In this document: piece after piece, positions 24,001 to 34,164 of the stretch
Position numbering within the stretch: position 1 is the first letter of the stretch
Layout: every line of letters starts with the position of its first letter
Source: Papiliotrema nemorosa
Lineage: Eukaryota; Basidiomycota; Tremellomycetes; Tremellales; Rhynchogastremaceae
NCBI GenBank assembly: GCA_032158125.1
Contig: JASKOT010000049.1
Span: 21,428-85,427, forward strand
DNA length: 64,000 nt
Direction of reading: 5' to 3'
Position numbers and translations under genes: made by a program
The notes under the pieces: model-generated
Told to the model about the DNA's origin: nothing
Seen by the model: the letters and a program-made list of their open reading frames with translations, nothing else
Databases searched by the model: none

Positions 24001-27000
24001 TTGTTTTTCCGTCTGATTCAGGAGACCTTTTCTTCTTTGACTTGGTCCGTTGAGATATCCCTTGTGACGGTGCGGCGGACGCTTGATCTTGAGTGTTGGT
24101 CGGTGTGATGGGTGATACAGCATCTCTATCCGCTTGAGTGGCTGGAGGAAGGTTTTTGAACTCGTCCCCAAGCGGAGACACATCAACAGAACTTGCAAGA
24201 TGTACGTTGTCTGCTCCGATCGGCTCAATGTAAGGTCGCTTGGCTTTGATCACCTCGTCTTTTTCCTCCTCGGCGATTGCATCAGTACCGCCCTTCAGTT
24301 TGTCAACCTTCTGCCTATGGGCTTGACGTGAGGGATCGTTCCGACTCAAGGGTTTAGACGACTTTGCAATCCCATCCTGAATGGATGCAGAATCAACCTT
24401 GAATGTCTTGTTTGGATCAATTGCAGATTGCGCTTGCAATGCTCTTGCGCCCTTTGGACTTGTTTCCATCTTGACAAAGTCATCGTCGTGCTCACTGGTT
24501 GGAAGGAGAACATTGTTGTATGCTGTATTGGAAGCTGAGTCTTCACTAAACTCATCATCACTGTCTGCTGGCAAAGCAACCTTGTCTGCTTCTTGTTCCT
24601 CCCATGTTGCAGCATTTGCTCTTTGACCCTTCCTCTCTTTGTTATATGCCATGTTGGACCCAATCGTGTTTGAATCTTTGAGCATTTGCACCTTGAAGTC
24701 TTCTCTGTTCAACTTATGGAGCTTCCCTAGTCTCTCCCTGCCCAAAGCCTCAGAGGCATCAGTCTTGGTAAACAAACCGTCTCCCAGAGATTTTGTGTTG
24801 TCGGTGTCTCTGCCAAGAGCAGAAGGAGGGGCTTCACTATTCTCTTGGACAGATGGTTGTGGAGCCTGTGGCAGGTCTTCTCGGAATTTTGAGTGCCTCT
24901 TAGTATCCTTCTGTGCCGTTTTCTTCAAAGTTTCCAAACCTTGCAACATTCCCACAGGATCAGCTGCCGATTTACTTGTGGATTGCTGCTCTGAAAATGC
25001 ACTTGACTCAGGTGACATCTTGGCTTTAAGGTCTTCTTCCTTTTTGACGCTTTCTTTGGCTCTCTGAGACTTGGTCAGCGTAGGTTGCATATGGCCCTGC
25101 TGTGTTCTGTGATTCACCAGTTCTTTTTTCAGTCTGGCTGCCTCCATGTCAAATTTGTCATCTGGATTTGGGTGATTCTGCTTTTCATCCTGGTTGATGT
25201 ATTGTTCTTCTGCATCTTGCACTTTCTGCTTGGCTTCTTCAGATACTGAACCTTAGCAAAGTAGCAACTAGCAGGAATCATAACTCACAAACATCAGGAG
25301 CGCAGGAGTCCAGTCCTTTTTGCTCTGCTTCCTCGAGTGCATTGTAATTTGGCCCTTGGTCTCCCTCTTCAAGCAAGCTTTGTGTCTTCTTGTGGCCCAC
25401 TGCTTGCTGTAATTATGTCAGTGATGGTTCTCAAGGCTCAACAGCAACATGCCTTGGCCTTGCGCCTTTTTGCAGCCTCCATGTCATACCCTTCATCTGC
25501 GTTGGGATGTTCCGGTGTTTGGTCCTGATTGAGATATGCATCCTCTGCATCTTGGACTTTTTGCATTGCCTTTTCAGACACTGTACCTTCAGCTCAAATC
25601 ACTTTGGCCTCTGATTTGAGGAAACACACAAACTCCAGGAGTTTGAGCATCCAGTCTCTTCTGCTCTTCCTCATTCTCCTTATTTTCCCTTGTCTTCTCT
25701 TGCAATCTTTCTTTCTCTGCCTCCTCTTTTGCTCTTTTGGTTTTGATATCTAAGGTCATCTTAGGCTCACAACAAAGAGGAAATTCTCACCAGTCTGAAT
25801 CTTGTTTACGTTCCGTACTCTCTGAGGTCTCCTTGATCTGCTCTTTTCATACTCTTCATCTACGTCAGAATCTGATTCTTCAGGTTCATCTTCCACTTCA
25901 TCCAGAGTGGCCCTCTTGCTCTGTGCCTTGGCTTGAGAAGCAGGAGGTCCAGCAGACGTGACTGCATCAGCAAGTACACTCTCCTGCCTAACAGTTTCTC
26001 TGTTATCCTGCTGTCTTGTCCTCTTTGTGTCATCTTCATAGTTAGCGCCAAATGCCCAGGTAGACTTTTAAATGTCAAGACCAACCTTCTGACTCAAACT
26101 CAAGGGGGTTACGTGCCAAATCATCCATTGTATCTAGTCCACCATTCTCCCTTGCTAACTCTTCTCTTGCAGCAATGGCAGATGCAGGAGTGGGAGGTTG
26201 CTCCTCCTCCACGTTCACCTTGCTTCTCTTGTTCCTCTTTTTCAGCCCAAAGGTTCCACCTGACTCCTTGTCTCTTTTTGAATCATCCTCGCTGACTTCT
26301 GTACTTTCATCCCCACTATTCTCTTGGTCAATGGTCTCTACTTGGCTGTTGCCCAGGTGCAGACCATCAGGCTTTTGCTTTGACTTCCTTGACTTGAGTG
26401 AGGCCGCAGCTGTCATCTCTTCATCTACATCTTCATCCTTTTCACCATCATCTACTTTTGTTTTGTCTTTCTTTTTTCTTTCAAGAGGATTTTTATCCCC
26501 TTTTTTGGGTGTCTTCCCCTTTGTCTGCATGAAAACATCTTCCTCTTCCTCAGAATCCCTGTCATCCCCGTCCCCATTTGCAGTCTGCCTTGGGCGTCCT
26601 TTGGTTGATTGTGCATTCCACTTGTAACCACCATCCCAGCCTTCTTGTTCTGCTGCCCTCAGATCCCTCTGATACTGCATTGACTGCTGTGCATGCTCTT
26701 CCAGTCGCTGATCATACTGCGCTCTTGATTCCTGTGGCTGTCTTATGGGGGGTGGTGGAGGAGGCGCAAGATTGTTATATTGTTGTTGCTGAACACGCAG
26801 AGGAGGCGGTTGATGGAGCTGATAATCTCCATATTCATCCCATGTCTCATAATCCTGCGCTTGTTGACGTTGCGGTCGTCTCAATGGAGCATTTTGACGT
26901 TGTGGTTGTGCCATCTCTGGCGTGTCTGCCATTTGCTCTCTTCTGCGTTGCGATTTGGCGTTTGACTTAGGATCAACGAGATCATCTTCTGCTTGGTAGT

Positions 27001-29144
27001 CATCGTCAGCGTCATCTGCCTCGACTCGTGCTGCTTTCTTCTGCTTGTTTGACTTTGCTCTGGCCGGTGCAGGTCCATCTTCCGGCACATCTCTTGTTTT
27101 CGCTTTGCGCGGGGCTTTGGAGGGTCCAACCGCCCCGTCGTCAGAGTCTTCGACCTCTTGTCCATGATCTCGAACCCTAGTCTTCTTCTTTCGTACTTTG
27201 ACATCCTCACTGAGGCTGGTCCTTCGTCTAGCACTGGCATTGTCATCTTTATCCTTGACTTTCGTCTTCTTCTTGACCTTGCGTATAACACCAGCATCAT
27301 CCACTTCGCTGACCTCGTCATATGCCGAGTCCGACTCTTCGCCCTTCACTTTTGTCTTGTCCCTCTTCTTCAGCTTTGTCTTATCTTTCGCTTTGGCATC
27401 CTCCTCCGAGCCGTCCTCCACCTTTGCCTTCTTCTTCTTTTTCCTTTTGACTTCCTTTCCATCGTCCAAAACAACCTCTTCTTCAGATGACGAGACGGCA
27501 ACTTTCTCCTTGTCTTTCTTGGCTTTGTCTTTCTTTTTCACCGTCGCTGCCTTCTCGTCCCCAGACCCCTTGCTTTCATTCGTCTTCTTCTTCTTCTTTT
27601 TGACTTTCCTACCGTCTTCGATGACTTCCTCCTCTGAGCTAGATGCCGCTACCTCCTCCTTTCCCTTCTTCGCCTTGTCTTTCTTCTTGACAGTCGCTGG
27701 CGCGTCGTCCTCTACGCTCAGCCTTCTCCCCTTCTGTTCTTTCCCCCGTTTCACTTCTTTTTCCTTCTCCTTCTCCTTGATCGGAGAGACCTCATCGACG
27801 ACGGCTGCTTTTGTCTTCTTTACCTTGGCTTTGGCTGGTTCGATTTCCTCCTCCACATCGACCGTCTTCTCCGACATGATTTCGACCTCTTTCACCTGTC
27901 CAGTCACCGGATCCCTGACCCATATTTTCTCCTTCTCCTTCCTGACCTTCTCTTTTTTCGTCTTCTGCTCTTCGGGTGAATCCACTTTCACCTTGGTTTG
28001 ACGTTGCTTCACTTTCTCAGCCTCCCGCGCTGCTTTACGGAGCGCCTCAGCTTCAGCTGCCGCGTGACCAGCTCGGGCGGAAAGAGGGGCCGGTATGGGG
28101 TCTTTGACGTCCACGGGAACTTTTACCTTACCGGGGTAAATGTAGTCTGGCTTGACGTGCACACCACCCTGATTGTCAGCATCTCCATAAGCTATCGGGC
28201 CACTTTCGTACGGGGGTTAGGGGTATTCTTGTACCGCCCGGAGCCAGTACCTCGCTTGATGGGACCCAGTATGGATTTGCAAACTGGACATGATCAGCCT
28301 TGGTCTTGGAAGATTCGACAGTGCTTACCATTGGTGACGGAGCTGGATGACCCGAGTCTACCCTACTTGGCGAGACCGTCTCCTCTGATCGCAATTTCTC
28401 CAATACTCTGGGGTTATGTCCCCCTGTCAGAGGTTGTTCTCCCGGCTTAGGCACTGGTCGACCGATCGGGTCTCGTCCCGTAGGCCAAGGGACGTACGGG
28501 AATGCAGAATGGTACGGTGCAGCGCTGACTGGAACTCCTGCTCGAATCTCGCCAGGTGTAGCTTGCGTATACATCCTAGGCACATACGGCGTCACAGGCT
28601 CTGGTTCCAGACCTTGGCTGTGCAGATTGGTAAAGTACGGAGCCTGTGGTGTACCTGGTTGAGACCCCGGGATGTTGAGACGGACAGGTCGGCCATCTGG
28701 GCCAATATGTGTCACGCCAATCTCGACATTCTTTGGTCCTTGACGAGGATCAAAATGGACGGTGGCACTGTTCCCACCCGGTAAATGGGCGGTCATGGAA
28801 TCATGGTCTCGTCGTGGGGGTACGCCTGTGCCTGCTCCACCGCCACCAGGCGGGCCGCGATCGCGTGGTTCTTCGTCTCTTGGCGGTCGGCTAGAGTCAG
28901 GAGGGATGGTCGCTGGTGTTGCAGGTGCGGAAGTCGCGGGAGGTGGACCTGCCGGAGCAGCAGTAGGGGGAGCGCTAGCCGCCGCTGGCGTGGGAGCTGG
29001 CAGTGCATCGCTAACGGATCCGGTTCCAGGAAGCCAGCCCTTGATATGTAGCACAGAGAGAAGTAAGACGCCGAGGAGGATGCCAACTAGCGTGACGGCC
29101 TCCCAAAACGCCTTGTTGGGATTCGTGCTGGGCTGGTTGACCAT
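21060..29144 (-). CDS. Giant membrane-anchored, Lys/Glu-rich repetitive protein (2558 residues, ten exons)
   Basis: Ten exons join in phase to one 2558-codon frame: 29144-28212, 28168-26086, 26033-25791, 25749-25630, 25580-25453, 25406-25289, 25245-23977, 23938-23906, 23857-23771 and 23722-21060. One intron (25407-25452) is GC-AG; the rest are GT-AG. The N terminus has a single membrane helix (AVTLVGILLGVLLLSVLHI), then a Pro/Gly/Ala-rich stretch. About 1,900 residues of polyampholyte follow, with alternating Lys and acidic Ser clusters (SSSEEEV), coiled-coil Lys/Glu runs and duplicated units. The last ~330 residues hold about six hydrophobic segments, including LYSLLTLATVVLWMEGA, YLRLFLFALQGVITLLLLRQG and GVILITFVALMFFFGEI. 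The first ATG in frame is 29144. No family recognised. It may tether or space membranes, but that is inference. Confidence 0.75.
25289..25749 (-). repeat. Duplicated exon-intron unit within the giant gene
   Basis: Two tandem units encode LDAQTPGV|LSEKAMQKVQDAED and LDSCAPDV|LSEEAKQKVQDAEE, followed by NQD...HPNxDxxxDMEAAxxxK. Each has an intron at the same place in the same phase (25581-25629 and 25246-25288). The intron position was therefore copied along with the coding sequence, indicating duplication at the DNA level. Confidence 0.75.
27415..27700 (-). repeat. Tandem ~48-residue Lys-rich/acidic-Ser repeats in the giant protein
   Basis: Two adjacent copies of ATVKKKDKAKKxKExVAxSSSEEEV...DG(R/K)xVKxKKKKK. 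Each alternates a basic block with a casein-kinase-2-like acidic Ser cluster, reminiscent of Nopp140-type arrangement. Similarity to that family is only compositional. Confidence 0.7.
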
Positions 29145-29525
29145 GGTGAGCGGGACCGGGAAGGTTGAGGGCGTAGGGGCAGAGGATTTCACAAAATGAG
29201 TAGACAACACGAGCCCCCTCAGTAATGTCAGTTGAAGTGGAGTCTAGTCTGAAAGGATGTACAAAGTGGCATGAAAGGGTGGTGTCGAGAGGGCAAAAAG
29301 GATGTCAGTCTCAGGCTCAAATATGCGGTGATCAAGGTCCGGATAGGCGCCTTGCCTGGGACCATTCTAGATTGTAGACGTCTCTGTCATCGTCATGGTA
29401 GATCGTGTGCTGACAGTATAATACCTGTTGCCAGGCCTGCGACAAAACTCTACGACATAGAGGACTACTGTTCGTCAACTGGAAAAGCGGTCACCAACTC
29501 ACCTTATACAATACATTTCCTTGGT
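29145..29525. other. Intergenic region upstream of the giant gene
   Basis: Separates two minus-strand genes. It should hold the giant gene's promoter. No motif stands out. Confidence 0.4.
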
Positions 29526-30473
29526 TCAACCCCCCTCCGTCTCTGTGCTTTCGAGCGATACGTCCAGCTTGGCATGATGAGGAATCTCTTCATCTGCCCA
29601 GAGCAGTTGATGTCGGTCATCCATTCTTTTCTGGACACTCCGAACTGCAGCCTCTTCGCCCCTCAACACCATCTTCGCCCTCGGTACCGGTCTCTCCCCG
29701 TCCGCTACACACGCCAGACACTTTGTATACAGGTCACTTCCAAACGTCTCGTTTGACACACATTCACAGTTTGGTACGTCGTACACATTCTCCACGCCTA
29801 AAACAGCTAACGCGTCATCCGTGTGTATTTGCCCCCATTCCACGCGTTCCAGTTCCGGCCAGTGGTCCTTGAGGCTTTGGAAGAAGTGGCTTCTATCGGC
29901 TTTGGCCGACAAGAAGTAGGTGTGCATCTCTCGATATGCCGTGCAGCCTCCATTGAGGCTTGGACGGATGATTCGAAGGTATTGAGGTCGCGCCATGCGG
30001 CGTATGGACTGATAGACCTTTAATGCGGATTTGCTATTGTTGTACGAAGCCGAAGGGACCCGCGTGGGTAGACTCTTGATTGCATTCGAGTGAATGAACA
30101 CCGTGTGACAATTGGGGAACAGATGCTCTCGAGGCATATACTCGGCAAGCGACGTGATGAGCGAGGCTGACTGTGACGAAGGCGGGCAATCCAATCGGAT
30201 TGAGCGAACGAGCGAAAACGTGTTGTCCCTGTTGATACCTCGCGAATGATCATCGGAGGTGACCGATGAGATACGAGGGGATCTCATGGACGTGAGCAAG
30301 CGCCGGAGAATTTCATCGGTGTGAAAGACCAAAGACCTGTAGAGGATCGGTGCGACTGTATCATAAGTTGTCCTATTGAGTACGAGTAAATTCGCCGCGC
30401 TGCTCAGTGCCTGACTGTCGACCATATGCTGCACGATGCCCGGGATAAGATCTGTCGATAAATACGCCGGCAT
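29526..30473 (-). CDS. F-box-like hypothetical protein
   Basis: Intronless 315-codon frame starting with MPAYLSTDLIPGIVQHMVDS. It continues with AANLLVLNRTTYDTVAPILYRSLVFHT, the usual layout of a fungal F-box-like domain (I/L-P-x-I...ASLVCR...YRxL). The rest (about residues 100-315) has scattered Leu-rich segments and a Cys pair pattern (PNCECVSNE and YTKCLACV) but no recognised domain. F-box proteins recruit substrates to SCF ubiquitin ligases. The assignment rests on the N-terminal pattern only. Confidence 0.6.
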   Translation of the reverse strand: MPAYLSTDLIPGIVQHMVDSQALSSAANLLVLNRTTYDTVAPILYRSLVFHTDEILRRLLTSMRSPRISSVTSDDHSRGINRDNTFSLVRSIRLDCPPSSQSASLITSLAEYMPREHLFPNCHTVFIHSNAIKSLPTRVPSASYNNSKSALKVYQSIRRMARPQYLRIIRPSLNGGCTAYREMHTYFLSAKADRSHFFQSLKDHWPELERVEWGQIHTDDALAVLGVENVYDVPNCECVSNETFGSDLYTKCLACVADGERPVPRAKMVLRGEEAAVRSVQKRMDDRHQLLWADEEIPHHAKLDVSLESTETEGG

Positions 30474-30558
30474 ATTTCGCTAGATCTAGCCCATTGCTGG
30501 ATCGCCGAGGGACGAGATGGAGACATGCAGAGGATAACGTTGAAGATGCGAGACGAGG

Positions 30559-30567
30559 TATAAATAG
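30559..30567 (+). promoter_or_regulatory. TATA box (TATAAATAG) in a divergent promoter
   Basis: Consensus TATAAATAG lies in the 310-bp gap between the divergent F-box-like gene and the MFS transporter, 217 bp before the transporter ATG. Confidence 0.45.
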
Positions 30568-30783
30568 GCGCGTCAAATATACTATGATCGGCTCATTTCG
30601 CCACCCATTGGGCGCGCCTATTCATCGGAGATGTCCTATAGGGGGGTTTCCTGTTTTGGACCCATGTGCTGACATCGCAGGTCATACCTTTGAAATCTCG
30701 TCGAGATATATCATCGATGCAGGTCTCTTGATTCTCAGCTTATCCCCACGTCTACCAGTAGTAGCCCTCGCCAATCAGCAGTC

Positions 30784-33488
30784 ATGTCGAGGACGACAGA
30801 CGACGAAGCAGCACCCAAAGTCCACGAGCCTTCGGCGGTCCCACCGTATATTCGACATACTCGTCGGGCTCATTCTGCGTCATCGGTCAAGAGCAACAGT
30901 TCCACTCGATCTCATCCTCACCCCCAGAACGAGCACGTTCCTATCGCTACAGGTATCACCACTGTCATTGGTACCGCCGAGCCCCTTGTCGAGACCGAGA
31001 TCGAGATTCGACATGACGATGACGATGCGCACAGTGAAGCTGATGACAATGTGGATTGGGACGAGATAAGGACTCGAGCTCACGAAGGCATTCCAGCTTG
31101 GAGACGACCTCGACCTGCGTGGATCTATCCTTTCTTGTTTGGAACGGCATTCTCACTGGGAATGAGTAGTGCCCCCAAGACAGAGCTCTTTATCAATCTT
31201 ACCTGTCTGGTACATCCTCCTCGGCAGCCTTCCAGCGCAGCCGTTTTGAATCATTACGATTATGCTAGCATCCACGCTGTCGACTCGCGATACTCTCCCA
31301 CTTACCAAACCATCACCCAAGCGCCGATTAATGCATCTCTACCGGACTCGAACTCACCCCAAGACCCCACGATCGGCGGGGAAATGCCCAGATCGGCAGC
31401 GGACAAGTGGTTCTTAAAGCTACAGAAGGACATTTACGATTGGCAAGTGGCTCATCCAGAACCTGAGCACAACGGGCGACACTCGCAAATCAGCACCTCT
31501 CCAACTTCGACTGCGACCTATAAACTACCGCCAGGTCCTCTACCTCAGCCCACCATGTCGCCCGATAAGCCACCTTCTTCGCCCCCCTTGCCCAACAAAG
31601 ACCCCCAGCAAGGTAGCGAACACGGTAGCGAGCACCCTCCTTTCCACGCTATTGACCCTGCGCAATGCAAAAAGGACTCGACAGTCCAGGCGGCCGCTGC
31701 TAAGCTCACCATGGGTTGGTCACACTTTCTGCGTCGATGAAAAGACATCTCGCTCACGCGCAGCTTTGACCATCACACTGGGTGTCCTTTCCGCCTTGAC
31801 CACGGGATACTGGGGTAAGATGAGTGACAAGATCGGCCGAACCAAAATTATGGCCATCGTCGAGCTCGGGCTCTTCGTAGGGTGAGCTCGTTTCGGCAAT
31901 CAGACGTTCTGTGTTTGACAGTGCAGCCAAGTGTCATTCATCCTGGTCGCCTCCTTTCCGTATCTCGCCCCTGGCGGATATCGATCACTCATTATCCAGC
32001 CCATCCTTGAAGGGTGCCTCGGAGGGACAGCATGTCTCCTAGCGACCGTCTATGCGTACATCTCAGACATCACCCCTGACGGATCCCGAGCCGGGGCGTT
32101 TGCTCGGTTGATGGGGATTTTGATGACTGGATTTGCGGCCGGACCCATGGTTGGCGCCATGCTTATCAAGGCCACGGATAACATGTGAGATATTTTGTGT
32201 CGATCAATGTGCTGATCAGCAGCATGGTGCCATTCTATATCGACGCGACGGTGCACGCAGTCTGGCCCATCCTAATCCTCCTCCTCCTACCCGAATCACT
32301 CTCCAAAGAAGCTCGGGCTCATCTCGCCAAGCAATCTGAGAAAGCCGCGGAGTCTGCTCGACGAAAGGACGCGCTGCAAAGGGAATGGGAGAACGAGCAT
32401 TCAGTCACTCCTCATGACGACGATCCCGCCGCATCAGGATGGAGCAGGATCTCCAATCCGGGTCATTCGAGAAGACGAAGACGATTCGTGGGCAGAATTA
32501 CAAGGTTCAGCAAGACGATGTTTCATTTCCTGGAGCCACTCACCGTTTTCGCACCGCATGAGAGGTTGGATGGCGGAAGGGGAAAGGACTGGAACCTCAC
32601 CCTCGTAGCGATTGCCATCTTGGCGGCCTCTATGAACATGGTATGACACATGCGGATTATCCAGTTGCGAGTAGCATCGCTGATGATCTAGGGTATATTG
32701 CTTGTCAAAGTACAGTATGCAGTCTACGCATACGGCTGGACGACAACTCAGGTATGTCGCTTTGTGTGCAACATAAGATCTATCCTGACTTGTGCAGCTT
32801 GGCCCGTACTTGTCGATATCCGGCTTCTCTCGAGGATTCGTGCTCATCGTCCTTCTACCTCGTGAGTGACTACAACACCAATCTCCATAGCCATCATACT
32901 GGTGCACATTTCCTCAAGGCTGATCAACTCGCAGTTGTTATCAAATTTATCAAAGCCAAGTTCTTCTCTGAACCATCACCCGAGACCTCCCCCGATACAA
33001 CCCCCAGTTCTGCTCCTCCCCCAACCGCCTCTCTCGACCTCATCACCGTTCGCACGTCGCTCACAATGGAAATGACCGGTCTTACTCTTCTCTCACTCAA
33101 CTTTGGTCCGACGGCGTTCGTCTTGATCACCCTCTGGATCACCTTGGGTTCCGGTACGACACCCGCACTCAACTCCCTTGCCTTAGGACTCTTACCCGAT
33201 AAGAGTTCAAGTGGAAAATTGTTTGGCGCTTTGTCCGTGTTGCACGCGATAGGATCAACGTTGTTATCGCCTATCCTTTTTGGAGAAATTTTCGCAGCTA
33301 CTGTCGGTATCTACGCTCCTACGATTTTCGCAGTAGGGGCGTTCCTCCCCGCGAGTGCCTTGTTGGTCTTGTCGTTTGTGCGACTCGGTCGAGCTCCCGA
33401 ACTTACTGGTGAGAGCGCGATCGAAGGCGTTGGGCAAACTCGACCGACCTCCCCGCGGAAGCTTAGGTCGGCTTCTCCCAGAGGCTAA
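30784..33488 (+). CDS. MFS transporter with a long TM1-TM2 loop
   Basis: Major facilitator of the YCR023C/TetA-like group. The N-terminal ~110 residues are hydrophilic and His/Asp/Glu-rich. TM1 (WIYPFLFGTAFSLGMSSAPK) is followed by about 190 non-membrane residues rich in Ser/Pro. Then comes TM2 with the MFS motif A as GYWGKMSDKIGRTKIM. Further helices include LLATVYAYISDITPDGSRAG and LMGILMTGFAAGPMVGAM, then a charged central loop (AHLAKQSEKAAESARRKD). The C-terminal half has GLTLLSLNFGPTAFVLITLWITLGSG and ALSVLHAIGSTLLSPILFGEIFAATVG. Several 45-60-nt introns (from about 31714, 31882, 32187, 32642) connect exons. Substrate unknown. Confidence 0.8.
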
Positions 33489-34164
33489 GCGCGGCGCAGC
33501 CTAGGGCTGGACGGATCTCCTTTACTGAAATGTATGTTAGTGAGCTGTATCCTGGAATCTAGTTACGAGTATGTAGTCTTTATACACGGTATTGTTGGAA
33601 GGAATCAGAAATATAATTATAGTGGTCCCCTTTTCAGTTTGTTCGTCGATGATATACTTCTCCCCTACCCGACTGATATACGGCCTGCCTATGGCAACTG
33701 CCGAGTACCTGATACGAACAACATTTGCATCGCACAACAGGTCTGCCCTTCTCGTTCTCCCCGCCGCTGGCAGGCTTATTGGCAGGCTCATACCCGTCAC
33801 CTGGCGCGCCTCCTTTTATTTCGCACTCCAAGCACTTTGACATATATGTCCACCCCGCAGTAAGGAGCTACGTTGTCAAAGGAACTCCCGGGCGATACGC
33901 GTCGCAATAAGACTGGTGGAGGTGGCATGGGGTCTACGGACAAGGGACATTGAAGGGCCAGACGTCAATGTGCTGCTCAATGCTTGTGATAACTCGGCAC
34001 TCGTATGGTGTGAGACATCCTATCTTTCATAGCGCCGGTGGTCCCAGTCATTTGAGTTGATCTCGACCCCACGCTCTTTCAATCTGTCCGTCATCGTGTT
34101 ACCGTCTCCGCTCATCTATCTGGCTACACAATAGCGGCGGAACTCGTTTCGACCCAAATCAGCT
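33489..34164. other. Intergenic region upstream of the dibasic-repeat gene
   Basis: 676 bp holding the MFS 3' UTR and the promoter of the secreted protein. Short frames here have no motif support. Confidence 0.45.

Noticed and set aside
26175..26627. Long plus-strand frame opposite the giant gene
   Set aside because: It is the complement of Lys/Glu-rich repeats and encodes only Ser/Phe/Leu runs; the minus-strand exon is phase-consistent.
27198..28001. 267-codon plus-strand frame, apparently hydrophobic
   Set aside because: Shadow of the Lys/Glu-rich exon. The Ser/Phe/Leu composition is exactly what antisense of Lys/Glu/Asp codons gives.
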